DNA of 64,000 nt, from positions 1 through 64,000 of the forward strand of contig NZ_MTSB01000012.1 of the NCBI RefSeq assembly GCF_002093745.1, in the 5' to 3' direction. This document shows positions 9,286 to 20,165 of the stretch, piece after piece (the stretch's first letter is position 1; each line of letters begins with the position of its first letter). The position numbers were made by a program, and so were the translations under genes. This DNA is from Pseudomonas graminis (lineage in GTDB: Bacteria; Pseudomonadota; Gammaproteobacteria; Pseudomonadales; Pseudomonadaceae). Under the pieces are notes generated by a model that saw nothing but the letters and a program-made list of their open reading frames with translations, searched no databases and was not told where the DNA came from.

Positions 9286-9314
9286 AAAAAAGGCAGCCTC
9301 AGGGCTGCCTTTTT
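9286..9314 (+). terminator. Intrinsic terminator of the rpsP-rplS operon
   Basis: GGCAGCC (9292-9298), loop TCAG, GGCTGCC (9303-9309), then TTTTT. An A-run before the stem extends pairing with the T-run. Confidence 0.92.
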
Positions 9315-9370
9315 GCTGTCTGTTGTTTGATGATTTGCCTCCGGCATCTCCACATAGGGTTTGAGTAAAA

Positions 9371-10267
9371 ATGGCTGCCGTCGACCATCCGCTGATTGAC
9401 CGGTTTCTGGATGCGCTCTGGCTCGAAAAGGGCCTGTCCGATAACACCCGCGACTCCTATCGCAGCGATCTGGCGCTGTTCAACGGCTGGTTGCAGGAAC
9501 GCAGCGTGGATCTGCCCGGTGCCGGGCGCGACGTAATCCTCGATCATCTTGCATGGCGCGTCGAAAACGCCTACAAGCCGCGTTCTACTGCCCGTTTTCT
9601 GTCCGGCGCACGCGGTTTTTACCGTTACCTGCTGCGCGAAAAGCTGATTACAGTCGATCCGACCCTGCAAATCGACATGCCTCAACTGGGCAAGCCGTTG
9701 CCCAAGTCACTCTCTGAAGCCGACGTCGAGGCGTTGCTGGCCGCACCGGACTTGAGTGAGCCCATCGGCCAACGTGATCGGGCGATGCTTGAAGTGTTGT
9801 ATGCCTGCGGTTTGCGAGTAACCGAACTGATCAGCCTGACACTGGAACAGGTCAACCTGCGCCAAGGCGTGCTGCGGGTCATGGGCAAAGGCAGCAAGGA
9901 GCGGCTGGTGCCGATGGGCGAAGAGGCCATCGTCTGGGTCGAGCGATATATGCGCGGCGCCCGCGACGAACTGCTCGGCGGAAGGCCCAGCGACGTGCTG
10001 TTCCCTAGCACGCGCGGCGAGCAGATGACCCGCCAGACCTTCTGGCACCGTATCAAGCACCAGGCGACGGTTGCGGGTATCGGCAAATCCCTGTCACCGC
10101 ACACCCTGCGCCACGCGTTCGCGACTCACTTGCTCAATCACGGTGCCGACCTGCGCGTGGTGCAGATGCTCCTCGGCCACAGCGACCTGTCGACGACCCA
10201 GATCTACACCCATGTGGCCCGCGCGCGCCTGCATGAAATGCACGCGAAGCATCATCCTCGGGGTTAG
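9371..10267 (+). CDS. xerD: Site-specific tyrosine recombinase XerD
   Basis: XerD works with XerC at dif, with FtsK, to resolve chromosome dimers. The 298-residue protein has the SAM-like N-terminal domain (1-105) and the catalytic domain. The catalytic set is complete: Arg149 (ACGLRVTEL), Lys173 (GKGSKERLVP), His244 and Arg247 (HTLRH), His270 (LGHSDLSTTQ) and Tyr279. Positions agree with E. coli XerD. The ATG at 9371 has only a weak ribosome site. In pseudomonads xerD usually precedes dsbC directly; here an unrelated gene sits between them. Confidence 0.95.
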   Translation: MAAVDHPLIDRFLDALWLEKGLSDNTRDSYRSDLALFNGWLQERSVDLPGAGRDVILDHLAWRVENAYKPRSTARFLSGARGFYRYLLREKLITVDPTLQIDMPQLGKPLPKSLSEADVEALLAAPDLSEPIGQRDRAMLEVLYACGLRVTELISLTLEQVNLRQGVLRVMGKGSKERLVPMGEEAIVWVERYMRGARDELLGGRPSDVLFPSTRGEQMTRQTFWHRIKHQATVAGIGKSLSPHTLRHAFATHLLNHGADLRVVQMLLGHSDLSTTQIYTHVARARLHEMHAKHHPRG

Positions 10268-10413
10268 GCGTTGATGATATCGAGCCACGCCCCTGTTTGA
10301 GGCGGTTTCATCGGTGATTATTTCAAATCGTTCTTGTAGAAGGCGAGTGTCGGGGCGCGGGCTGACTATTCTTGACGTGAGGGTTTTAAAACCAATTATC
10401 AAGGATGATCGAT

Positions 10414-11115
10414 ATGCCTGTTGAAAAGAAACAGCTTTCATTTCTCGCGACGCTGGAGTTGAAAGACGGCACAAAGCTGGCTTTTTCAAAAGTTGTAGCG
10501 AATGGTGAGCAGAACGGTGAGCATAGCGAAGCCCATGAGTATCTTTGTGCGAACTCCTTGGCCAAAGATACTCTGAAGCTTTATTTCAGGGCGGGCAGCG
10601 ACGGTGAGTACGTTTTGCTGAATAGAGGCGTGGTGCCTGGTGTTTCGGCTCTATTGCAGGTGTATGAGAAAACGCATGAGTATGAGTATGACCCGATGCC
10701 AGTGTCTGAGCGGACCCAAGGGCAGGTACTAGATTCAAGGCCACCGGTCGACGGTAATATTGATGAGTCGGAAAGTTCTCCTCCACCGCCCGCTTCTTCA
10801 ACGCCTGAAACAACATCCCCCGTTTATCTCGGTGTCAACGCTGGCGGCTGGGTCTTTAAAACAGACAATTCGGGATTGGCTTACGTGGCTCGGATAGTGC
10901 CTGAGCAAGGTCGTGAGTTTTCAATAGAAAGCAATGACGCTCACTATGTTTATCTGACATCCGGCGCAAGCAAGAACCCTATGCAAACCTATAAGCGAGA
11001 GAGCTTCCCCAGCGGTGCATGGTTTGCCTGGATGACTGACCGTGACGGGGTAGATGAGGTCTTGAAGCTGACCATCATTGAGCGGTATGACGAAAACGGT
11101 GCGGTTCGGAAGTAG
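10414..11115 (+). CDS. Unrecognised two-domain protein inserted between xerD and dsbC
   Basis: A 233-residue protein that I do not recognise. It has no signal peptide or membrane segment. The N-terminal half (1-95) looks beta-rich, with alternating hydrophobic residues. A Ser/Pro linker (about 100-137, including SSPPPPASST) joins it to a second globular part with VYLGVNAGGWVFKTDN and ending in LKLTIIERYDENG. The start ATG at 10414 is 8 bases after AAGGA; the ATG at 10405 overlaps that site and is unlikely. Its codon use is more AT-rich than its neighbours (for example GTTTTGCTGAATAGAGGC), which suggests acquisition. About 244 bp separate it from dsbC. Confidence 0.75.
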   Translation: MPVEKKQLSFLATLELKDGTKLAFSKVVANGEQNGEHSEAHEYLCANSLAKDTLKLYFRAGSDGEYVLLNRGVVPGVSALLQVYEKTHEYEYDPMPVSERTQGQVLDSRPPVDGNIDESESSPPPPASSTPETTSPVYLGVNAGGWVFKTDNSGLAYVARIVPEQGREFSIESNDAHYVYLTSGASKNPMQTYKRESFPSGAWFAWMTDRDGVDEVLKLTIIERYDENGAVRK

Positions 11116-11359
11116 ATTTCTGACGGGCCTTACACTGTCCGTTACTCCAGACGTCGAAATAGGCAATACACAGCCTGGGTGCCTCACCGGCACCCATGTT
11201 TCACTTGAAAGCCTGCAATCCATCCGGGAAACATCCGGAATGACGACGTCCTGTCGGCCCCGCGAGCCTTATGTGATAGGCTTTGCCGGTTTCGCAGAAC
11301 AAGGCCGGACCCTCCTGTTTTTTGCAGCCGTCAGCCTGTCCGCCGTCATAGGAGTTTTC

Positions 11360-12100
11360 ATGCGTTTGCCCCAGATTTTCGCTGCCGCCGCTTTCATGCT
11401 GGCCGGCACATTCAGTATGTTCGCCGTCGCAGATACCGCCCCCGATCAGGCTATTCGCAAGACGCTGGATTCGCTCCAGCTGGAACTGCCGGTCGAGAGC
11501 ATTTCACCGAGCCCGCTCAACGGCCTTTACGAGGTCAAGCTCAAGGGCGGCCGAGTGCTGTACGCCAGCGCGGACGGTCAGTTCGTGGTTCAGGGCTACC
11601 TGTTTCAGGTGCAGAACGGCAAGCCGGTCAACCTGACCGAAAAAACCGAGCGTCTGGCCATTTCCAAGACGATCAATGCCATTCCGCTTTCCGAGATGGT
11701 GATCTATCCGGCTGTCGGCGAAGCCAAGTCGCACATCACGGTGTTCACCGACACCACCTGCCCGTACTGCCACAAACTGCATGAAGAAGTCGCGCAGTTG
11801 AACAAAATGGGCGTAGAAGTCCGTTACATGGCATTCCCGCGCCAGGGGCTCGGTTCGCCAGGTGATGAACAATTGCAGGCCGTCTGGTGTTCAAAGGACC
11901 GCAAGGCCGCAATGGACCGCATGGTCGACGGCAAGGACATCAAAGCTGCCAAGTGCGACAACCCGGTCAGCAAGCAATATGAAATCGGCCAGTCTATCGG
12001 CGTGAACGGTACGCCTGCAATTGTTTTGGCGGACGGTCAGGTAATTCCGGGCTACCAGCCTGCCGCACAGGTTGCCAAACTGGCGATGGGCGCTAAATAG
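11360..12100 (+). CDS. dsbC: Thiol:disulfide interchange protein DsbC
   Basis: A periplasmic disulfide isomerase that reshuffles wrong disulfides and is kept reduced by DsbD. The 246-residue precursor has a signal peptide (MRLPQIF...SMFAVA, cleavage after about residue 24), the dimerisation domain, and a thioredoxin fold with the active site Cys134-Pro-Tyr-Cys137. The cis-Pro segment is VNGTPAIVLADG. Another cysteine pair (WCSKD and AKCDN) matches the structural disulfide of the family. The ATG follows AGGAGTTTTC. The next gene is hom after a hairpin. Confidence 0.95.
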   Translation: MRLPQIFAAAAFMLAGTFSMFAVADTAPDQAIRKTLDSLQLELPVESISPSPLNGLYEVKLKGGRVLYASADGQFVVQGYLFQVQNGKPVNLTEKTERLAISKTINAIPLSEMVIYPAVGEAKSHITVFTDTTCPYCHKLHEEVAQLNKMGVEVRYMAFPRQGLGSPGDEQLQAVWCSKDRKAAMDRMVDGKDIKAAKCDNPVSKQYEIGQSIGVNGTPAIVLADGQVIPGYQPAAQVAKLAMGAK

Positions 12101-12146
12101 AACGGCGTCGTGTGGGGCGCAACCTTCGCGCCTCGTCCAATTTGTG

Positions 12147-12170
12147 GCCGCATGGCGACATGCGGCGGTT
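12147..12170 (+). terminator. Probable terminator after dsbC
   Basis: GCCGCATG (12147-12154), loop GCGA, CATGCGGC (12159-12166), then GGTTTT. The stem is perfect but the T-run is short, so termination may be partial and allow read-through into hom. Confidence 0.45.
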
Positions 12171-12215
12171 TTCCACGGCTGATTCAGCATCGGCCGTTTT
12201 TCGGGGAGTTCATCA

Positions 12216-13520
<1,305 letters not shown>

Positions 13521-13632
13521 CGTCAGCTGCGAGCCGTCAGTTGCACGTCTGACGCTCGTCGCCTTGAACTCGATGCTGAGCGCTTGAGGCTTTTCGCTTC
13601 GGGCGTTCAGCTCAAACCAAAGGTTTGATCCC

Positions 13633-15042
13633 ATGCGCTATATCAGTACTCGCGGGCAGGCACCGGCCCTGAATTTCGAAGACGTCCTGTTGACTGGTCT
13701 GGCCAGCGATGGCGGCCTCTATGTGCCCGAAAACCTGCCGCGCTTTACTCAGGAAGAAATCGCCTCCTGGGCGGGACTTCCGTATCACGAGCTGGCCTTC
13801 CGGGTCATGCGTCCCTTCGTGACAGGCAGCATTCCGGATGCCGATTTCAAACAGATTCTCGAAGAGACCTACGGCGTCTTCGCCCACAGTGCCGTCGCGC
13901 CATTGCGCCAGTTGAATGGCAACGAGTGGGTGCTTGAGCTGTTCCACGGTCCTACCCTGGCGTTCAAGGATTTCGCACTGCAACTGCTCGGTCGTCTGCT
14001 GGACTACGTGCTGGCCAAGCGCGGCGAGCGTGTCGTGATCATTGGCGCCACCTCGGGTGACACCGGTTCTGCGGCCATTGAAGGCTGCCGCCGCTGCGAC
14101 AACGTCGACATCTTCATCCTGCACCCGAACAACCGTGTTTCGGACGTTCAGCGTCGGCAGATGACCACCATCTTCGGCGATAACATCCATAACATCGCTG
14201 TGGAAGGCAACTTTGACGATTGCCAGGAAATGGTCAAGGCCAGCTTCGCCGACCAGGGCTTCCTGAAAGGCACGCGCCTGGTGGCGGTCAACTCGATCAA
14301 CTGGGCGCGGATCATGGCCCAGATCGTCTACTACTTTCATGCGTCGCTGCAGTTGGGTGGCCCTGCGCGGTCGGTCTCGTTCTCGGTACCTACCGGCAAC
14401 TTCGGCGATATCTTCGCCGGGTACCTGGCGCGCAACATGGGGCTGCCGATCAATCAACTGATCGTCGCCACCAACCGCAACGACATCCTGCACCGCTTCA
14501 TGAGCGGCAATCAGTACGTCAAGGAAACCCTTCACGCCACGTTGTCGCCTTCTATGGACATCATGGTGTCCTCGAACTTCGAACGCCTGCTGTTCGACAT
14601 GCACGGTCGCAAGGGATCAGCAATCGCCGAATTGATGAGCACCTTCAGGCAGGGGGGCGGTTTCAGTGTCGAAGAAGAGCGCTGGACCGAGACCCGCAAA
14701 CTGTTCGACTCTCTGGCGGTCAGCGATGAGGACACCTGCAAGACCATCACCGACGTGTTCAAGAGCACCGGCGAGCTGCTTGACCCGCATACCGCTATCG
14801 GTGTGAAGGCCGCCCGTGAATGTCGTCGCAGTCTGGACACGCCAATGGTGATTCTGGGGACGGCGCATCCGGTCAAATTCCCGGAGGCAGTGGAGAAAGC
14901 CGGTGTAGGAAAAGCGCTTGAGCTACCTGCACATTTGTCTGATTTGTTCGAGCGTGACGAGCGCTGCACCGTACTGCCGAATGACCTGAAAGCCATACAG
15001 GCGTTTGTCAGCCAGCATGGTAACCGCGGCAAACCGCTCTGA
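13633..15042 (+). CDS. thrC: Threonine synthase
   Basis: A PLP enzyme that converts O-phosphohomoserine to threonine. The 469-residue protein starts MRYISTRGQAPALNFEDVLL, the long ThrC type. The PLP lysine lies in PTLAFKDFALQLLG near residue 115; GATSGDTGSAA and PTGNFGDIFAGY contact the cofactor phosphate. It completes the pathway begun by hom and is closed by a strong terminator. Confidence 0.95.
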   Translation: MRYISTRGQAPALNFEDVLLTGLASDGGLYVPENLPRFTQEEIASWAGLPYHELAFRVMRPFVTGSIPDADFKQILEETYGVFAHSAVAPLRQLNGNEWVLELFHGPTLAFKDFALQLLGRLLDYVLAKRGERVVIIGATSGDTGSAAIEGCRRCDNVDIFILHPNNRVSDVQRRQMTTIFGDNIHNIAVEGNFDDCQEMVKASFADQGFLKGTRLVAVNSINWARIMAQIVYYFHASLQLGGPARSVSFSVPTGNFGDIFAGYLARNMGLPINQLIVATNRNDILHRFMSGNQYVKETLHATLSPSMDIMVSSNFERLLFDMHGRKGSAIAELMSTFRQGGGFSVEEERWTETRKLFDSLAVSDEDTCKTITDVFKSTGELLDPHTAIGVKAARECRRSLDTPMVILGTAHPVKFPEAVEKAGVGKALELPAHLSDLFERDERCTVLPNDLKAIQAFVSQHGNRGKPL

Positions 15043-15066
15043 CAGAAGCCTCGTGTAACAACTTTA

Positions 15067-15089
15067 GGCCCGCCATTTGGCGGGCCTTT
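15067..15089 (+). terminator. Intrinsic terminator after thrC
   Basis: GGCCCGCC (15067-15074), loop ATTT, GGCGGGCC (15079-15086), then TTTC and further Ts. The 8-bp stem is perfect. Confidence 0.88.
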
Positions 15090-15195
15090 CTGTTTCTACG
15101 TGCCAAACTTCGCTGGTTTTTCGAACCAGAGAGTTGAGTCATTCGTGGTGAAGCAGGCAAGCAGGCAGCGCACAGTCAAGGAGACGGGCAGCATA

Positions 15196-18100
15196 ATGAG
15201 AAGCCATGTATGGCGCATGGCAGCGATGCTGTTGGCGTTGTTTTTTGCCCGCTCGGTCGATGCTGCGCAGAGCCTGCCATTCACACTGACCGCCCCCTTC
15301 GTGGTATCGGAGGATCTGGCCATCGAGGGCAAGGACCGGGCATGGCTCGATCAGCGCAAGACACTTCGGGTCGGGATTGCGATTGCCGATTACGAGCCAA
15401 TCGATATCACCAGTGATCGCAACCGCTATCAGGGCATCAGCGCCGATTACCTGGGTCTGGTCAGTGATCAGTTGAATATCCCGATGCAGGTGGTGGGCTT
15501 CATCAGGCGTGAAGAGGCGATTGATGCGTTACGCGAGGGCAGGATCGACCTGCTGACCAGCGCCAACGGTTTTGAGCGAGGCGTCCCCGGGCTGCTGTTC
15601 TCCAGCGAGTACATGCCGGACCGCTCGGTGGTTGTTGGCCGCGGTAACGATCTGAGTCCGCCACCCGGTCTGGCCGACAAAAAAGTGGTGCTGCTTGACG
15701 GATATGCCGATTCGGACGTGGTACACCGCGTCTATCCCCAGAGCGAGATCATTATCGCCCCCAACCTTTACAGCGCGCTGGAGGCCTTGAGTCAGGGGGA
15801 GGCCGACGTTTTCATCGGCAACGAAGTGATCGTGCGCACCTACACCGCCCTGCGGCCCTATCTCGGGTTGCAGATCAAGTTTGAAAGCCGCTTGCCGCCT
15901 GTGGGGTTTTCCTTCGCCATGCGCGGGGACGAGCAGCGCTTGCTGAACCTGATTGATCGAGCGCTGGACAGCATTGCCCCGTCAGTCAGCCGTGAGGTGC
16001 TCGGGCGCTGGACGCTGGGGCTTGGTGCCGACGTGGATGGGCAGCGTATTCGGCTGACCAGCGCAGAGCGGCGCTGGCTGCTGAAACACCCCAAGGTGAC
16101 CGTTTCCACCACTCAGCATCCGCCTTACATCTACAAGGACAAAAATGGCCAGTGGGTAGGCCTGAATGCCGACGTGCTGGCGCGCATTTCGCGCATGACC
16201 GGGTTGCAGTTCGAACACAAGGAAGTGCCTTCCACGCAGCAGAGTATCGACTTGCTTCGTGCGGGGCTGGCGGACATGAACACCACGCTTGCGGAAAACG
16301 CCGAACGGCGACGTTATCTGGACTATACCTACTCGTTCGGCGGCACCAGCTGGATGTTCGTGGTGCATTCTGATCGCTCGTCCCGGGTATCGCTTGCCGG
16401 TCTAAGCGGGCAAGTGCTGGCGCTGCCTGCCCGGCATGCGCTTGAGGACATGATCCGGCAAGAGCACCCGTTGATTAAGCTTCGTCTGGTGGACACCTAC
16501 GAGCAGGCCCGCGCGCTGGTCGAGAGTGGTGCTGCCGACGCGACCATTCAAAATGAAGCGGGCGCTTACATGTTCCCGTCGGGGCAGCTGAAAGTGGCCC
16601 GCAGTGTCGATGGCAAGTGGTCGCCGGACCGGTTTTCCGTGGTCAAGTCCCAGCCGGAATTGCTGGGCATTCTGAACAAGGCACTGGAAGAGTTTCCGGT
16701 GGCCGAGCTGCGCTCGATCCGCTTGAAATGGCTGGGGTCGACCTTGCCTCAGCCATCGCTCTGGGGGCGGATACCGCAATGGGTGTTCTGGGTCGTCGCA
16801 TTGGCGTTGCTGACCGGGCTGGTATCGCTGGTCTGGAGCAGCCGTCTGAATGTACAGATTCGTCAGCGCCACAAGGCGGAACAGCAGCTCAATGATCAGT
16901 TGGCGTTCAAGCATGCGTTGCTCGACGGCATTCCCAATCCCATTTACGTGCGCGATCTCAAAGGGCGCTTGATCTCCTGCAATCGCAGCTACGAGCAAAG
17001 CCTGGACATCAGCTTCGAACAGATGAATGGCCGACGCCTGACCGATGTTCACCTCATTCCGCGGCCATTGGCCGAACAGATGCACGCGGACTACCTCAAA
17101 CTGCTGGAAAATCATCAGCCGGCCTTTTCCGACCGCACCATTGAACTGTCTGGAAAACGCATGGAGGTCTGGCAATGGACGGTCCCGTTTTTTGCTGCCG
17201 ACGGGCAGTTGCAGGGGCTGCTGGGTGGCTGGATAGATATCACCGAGCGTAAGCAACTGGAGCGGCAGCTCGAGGAGGCGAGGCGTCAGGCTGCCGACGC
17301 CAACGAGGCAAAAAGTATCTTTCTGGCCAGCATGAGCCATGAAATTCGCACGCCGATGGGGGCGATCATCGGTTTGCTGGAGCTGGAATGCGAGCAGGCG
17401 CTAAGCCGGGGCGAGACGCCTTCCCAAGGATTGCAGGTTGCCCACCGGTCAGCCACAGAGCTTGTGGCATTGATTGGCGAAAGCCTCGATCTGGCCAGAA
17501 TCGAAGCCGGTGGCATGCAGTTGTCATTGGCTGTGACGCCTCTGCAAGCGTTTTTCGAGGGCGTCATCGAGCTCTTTTCGGCACAGGCTCGCGGAAAAGG
17601 TCTGGAGCTGCACCTTGAGTTCGCTGATCAGGCGCAGGGTGACTACTGGCTAGACCCGCTGAGGCTGCGCCAGGTGCTGCATAACCTGCTGGGCAACGCC
17701 CTGAAGTTCACCCGACAAGGGGCGGTGGTCGTCAGGGTAAATGCCTCCGATGAGGCGGCCGATGCATCGCGGATACACATTTGTATTCAGGACAGCGGCG
17801 CTGGCATTGAGCCGGAGCGCCAGCAGCAGATCTTTCAACCCTTCATTCAGGCCAGCGACGATACGGCGGCACGTTACGGTGGCAGCGGGCTTGGATTGAG
17901 CATCACCCGACAACTGGTGGAGTTGATGAAGGGCGATATCAGTCTGCACAGCGAGCCGGGGAAGGGGACGCGGGTCACCGTCGATATCCCGCTCGCGCGC
18001 GTCACCGAGCCGGTTGTGCCCGCTGACGATGCTTTGCAGGCACACCTGACCACGCGCAGTCTGACGCTGCTGGTGGTCGATGACATGTCAGCCAATCGAT

Positions 18101-18792
18101 TGGTACTCACCCGGCAACTGGAGTTTCTCGGCCATCGGGTGGTGCCTGTCGAAGACGGCGAGGCTGCCCTGTCGACCTGGCGTGAAGGGCTGTTCGATGC
18201 CGTCATCACCGATTGCAACATGCCGGGCATCAGTGGCTACGCATTGACCGAGGCCATTCGACGGATCGAGGAGAAAGAGCAGCGCCGACGTTGCCCGATC
18301 ATCGGCTGCACCGCCAACGCCATGAGTGACGAGGCCGATCGTTGCGAGCAGGCGGGGATGGACGGGCTGCTGATCAAGCCGCTGTCACTGGCGCGTCTGG
18401 CCAGGGAACTGGCGGATCGGGTGCGTGAGCCGACCTTTGACATACGCTCGCTGCAAGGCATGACCCAGGCCAATCCCGAACAGATGCAACGCTTGTTGGG
18501 CGAACTCTGGAAAAACCTGCGCCATGAGCATGCCTTGCTGGAACCTGCGGTACTGGCAGACGACTGGAAGACTTTAGGTGCCGGTCTGCATCGACTCAAG
18601 GGCGCGGCCAGTCTGGTCGACGCCGTCCCGCTGGCCAAGGCGTGCGCCGCGCTGGATGAAAGCGTTCGGCTGCAATGCACCGCGGGTGTGTCCGAGCGCT
18701 GGCCGGCGCTGGAGCGTGCAATGATCTGCCTGCGCGCGGACATCGAACTGCAACTGGTGACTGTACCTGAGACTGCGTTGCTGCGTCATTGA
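15196..18792 (+). CDS. BvgS/RocS-like hybrid sensor histidine kinase
   Basis: A 1,198-residue unorthodox sensor. In order: signal peptide (MRSHVWRMAAMLLALFFARS, ending VDA), two periplasmic solute-binding-protein type 3 domains (about 30-270 and 275-510), a membrane helix near 526-548, a PAS domain (about 575-690), HisKA with His715 in MSHEIRTP, HATPase (NLLGNALKFT and a GSGLGLSI box), a receiver with Asp1006, and an HPt domain with His1132 in HRLKGAA. This is the BvgS/EvgS layout and feeds a His-Asp-His-Asp relay. I chose the ATG at 15196 because it begins the signal peptide. The adjacent REC-EAL and LuxR-type genes make it resemble the P. aeruginosa RocS1-RocR-RocA1 system. The ligand is unknown. 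Confidence 0.9.
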   Translation: MRSHVWRMAAMLLALFFARSVDAAQSLPFTLTAPFVVSEDLAIEGKDRAWLDQRKTLRVGIAIADYEPIDITSDRNRYQGISADYLGLVSDQLNIPMQVVGFIRREEAIDALREGRIDLLTSANGFERGVPGLLFSSEYMPDRSVVVGRGNDLSPPPGLADKKVVLLDGYADSDVVHRVYPQSEIIIAPNLYSALEALSQGEADVFIGNEVIVRTYTALRPYLGLQIKFESRLPPVGFSFAMRGDEQRLLNLIDRALDSIAPSVSREVLGRWTLGLGADVDGQRIRLTSAERRWLLKHPKVTVSTTQHPPYIYKDKNGQWVGLNADVLARISRMTGLQFEHKEVPSTQQSIDLLRAGLADMNTTLAENAERRRYLDYTYSFGGTSWMFVVHSDRSSRVSLAGLSGQVLALPARHALEDMIRQEHPLIKLRLVDTYEQARALVESGAADATIQNEAGAYMFPSGQLKVARSVDGKWSPDRFSVVKSQPELLGILNKALEEFPVAELRSIRLKWLGSTLPQPSLWGRIPQWVFWVVALALLTGLVSLVWSSRLNVQIRQRHKAEQQLNDQLAFKHALLDGIPNPIYVRDLKGRLISCNRSYEQSLDISFEQMNGRRLTDVHLIPRPLAEQMHADYLKLLENHQPAFSDRTIELSGKRMEVWQWTVPFFAADGQLQGLLGGWIDITERKQLERQLEEARRQAADANEAKSIFLASMSHEIRTPMGAIIGLLELECEQALSRGETPSQGLQVAHRSATELVALIGESLDLARIEAGGMQLSLAVTPLQAFFEGVIELFSAQARGKGLELHLEFADQAQGDYWLDPLRLRQVLHNLLGNALKFTRQGAVVVRVNASDEAADASRIHICIQDSGAGIEPERQQQIFQPFIQASDDTAARYGGSGLGLSITRQLVELMKGDISLHSEPGKGTRVTVDIPLARVTEPVVPADDALQAHLTTRSLTLLVVDDMSANRLVLTRQLEFLGHRVVPVEDGEAALSTWREGLFDAVITDCNMPGISGYALTEAIRRIEEKEQRRRCPIIGCTANAMSDEADRCEQAGMDGLLIKPLSLARLARELADRVREPTFDIRSLQGMTQANPEQMQRLLGELWKNLRHEHALLEPAVLADDWKTLGAGLHRLKGAASLVDAVPLAKACAALDESVRLQCTAGVSERWPALERAMICLRADIELQLVTVPETALLRH

Positions 18793-18824
18793 GCCTTGCG
18801 GATCGGGTCTCGCCGTTGCCAGAT

Positions 18825-18867
18825 TAGGACAGGTCCTATGGGACATTTCTGCGGGAGTGACTAGAGT
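18825..18867 (+). promoter_or_regulatory. Palindrome and candidate promoter of the REC-EAL gene
   Basis: TAGGAC (18825-18830), AG, GTCCTA (18833-18838) is a perfect palindrome with a 2-base centre. A possible -10, TAGAGT, lies at 18862-18867 with no good -35, so the promoter would need an activator. If transcription starts near 18874, the palindrome is centred at about -42, the usual place for a class II activator. The 10-mer ACAGGTCCTA within it recurs upstream of the divergent LuxR-type gene. Confidence 0.5.
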
Positions 18868-18905
18868 CAGTGTTACCCCGGCCAGATGGCTGTGATTCTC
18901 CAGGC

Positions 18906-20156
18906 ATGACTGTGAATTCTCTCAAGGTTCTGATTCTCGAAGATCATCCGTTTCAGATGATGGCTCTGCACCAGATGCTCAACGCCAATCAGGTGTTCGA
19001 CGTGTTGGCGGCCGACAGTGTCGAGGCCGCAAAACAATCTTTGCAAGGCCGTGGCCCTGTCGACATCGCGATCTGCGACCTGCAGATGGACGGCCCTGAC
19101 GGTCTTGAGCTGATCCGCTTTCTCGCGGAAAACGGGCAGGCGAAGGCGCTGATCATTTTGAGCAGCTCGGCCGCCTGTGTGCTGGAAGGTGCTGCGCAAC
19201 TGGCGCTCAATCAGGGGCTTGAGGTGCTGGGGTACCTGCAAAAGCCAGCCTCGGTCGTCGCGCTGTACGATCTGTTGGACGTGTACGGGCCGAGCCGGGC
19301 AGGCGTCACGTCGGCGTTGCCGGTCAATCGCGCTTCAGCGTCCCCCCCCGCACTGGAGTTGTTCGTCCCCACCGATGACCGGGACGCAGACATTGCCGCT
19401 CTCGCCGAACAGTGGATCGCGTATTTCCAACCCAAGGTCAGCCTGGGCGGTGAGCTGCTGGGCGTCGAAGCGCTGGTTCGCTGGCAGCACCCTGTGCATG
19501 GCTTGCTTGCACCCGGTCGCTTCATGGATGTGATCGAAACCGAAGGGCTGACGGTTCCGTTGACCTGGCGTGTGCTTGATCAGGCGTTGCAGTTTTCGGC
19601 GCAGGTCATGCACGAGCGGGGCGAAGCCTTAGCCGTCGCTGTCAACATCGACCCTCAAGTGCTGCAACAAGTGGATTTTGCCGGGCAGATCATGCAAGCC
19701 CTTGCGCGTCATGGCGTGCCGGCCAGTGCGCTGACGCTGGAAATTCTCGAGCAGGATGCCGCCCGGCCTCAGAACTGGCAACTGGAGGGCCTGTTGAGGT
19801 TATGCATGCAGGGCTGCAAATTGTCCATCGATGACTTTGGCATGGGGGCATCGAATATCGAGAGATTGCTGCAGTTGCCGTTCACCGAGTTGAAGATCCC
19901 GACCGAATTCGTGCGCGGCATGGCCGATGACGCGCGCAAGTCCGCCGTGGTGGCCGGAGCCATGCTCATGGCAAAACGTCTTTCCATGTCGGTTGTGGTC
20001 GAGGGCGTCGAGACGGTGGATGACTTTCACAGCCTGCTGGCGCTGGGCGACCCTGCCGTTCAGGGGTATTTCATTGCCCGCCCGATGCCTGCGTCCGAGC
20101 TGTTACGCTGGATAGCCGAACGTGATGACACTCGCCGGCAGGCGGTATTGGAATGA
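18906..20156 (+). CDS. REC-EAL c-di-GMP phosphodiesterase, RocR-like
   Basis: A 416-residue cytoplasmic response regulator. The receiver (1-125) has Asp58 as phosphate acceptor (AICDLQMDG). The EAL domain (about 160-405) keeps Glu188 (EALVRW), the Asn of AVNID, the Glu of LEILE, DDFGMG, VVVEGVET and VQGYFIARPM, so hydrolysis of c-di-GMP to pGpG is likely. The usual KID motif reads KIP. The ATG at 18906 follows the sensor gene after 113 bp. In P. aeruginosa RocR counters RocA1-driven fimbrial expression; a similar balance is inferred here. Confidence 0.87.
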   Translation: MTVNSLKVLILEDHPFQMMALHQMLNANQVFDVLAADSVEAAKQSLQGRGPVDIAICDLQMDGPDGLELIRFLAENGQAKALIILSSSAACVLEGAAQLALNQGLEVLGYLQKPASVVALYDLLDVYGPSRAGVTSALPVNRASASPPALELFVPTDDRDADIAALAEQWIAYFQPKVSLGGELLGVEALVRWQHPVHGLLAPGRFMDVIETEGLTVPLTWRVLDQALQFSAQVMHERGEALAVAVNIDPQVLQQVDFAGQIMQALARHGVPASALTLEILEQDAARPQNWQLEGLLRLCMQGCKLSIDDFGMGASNIERLLQLPFTELKIPTEFVRGMADDARKSAVVAGAMLMAKRLSMSVVVEGVETVDDFHSLLALGDPAVQGYFIARPMPASELLRWIAERDDTRRQAVLE

Positions 20157-20165
20157 CACTTGTCG

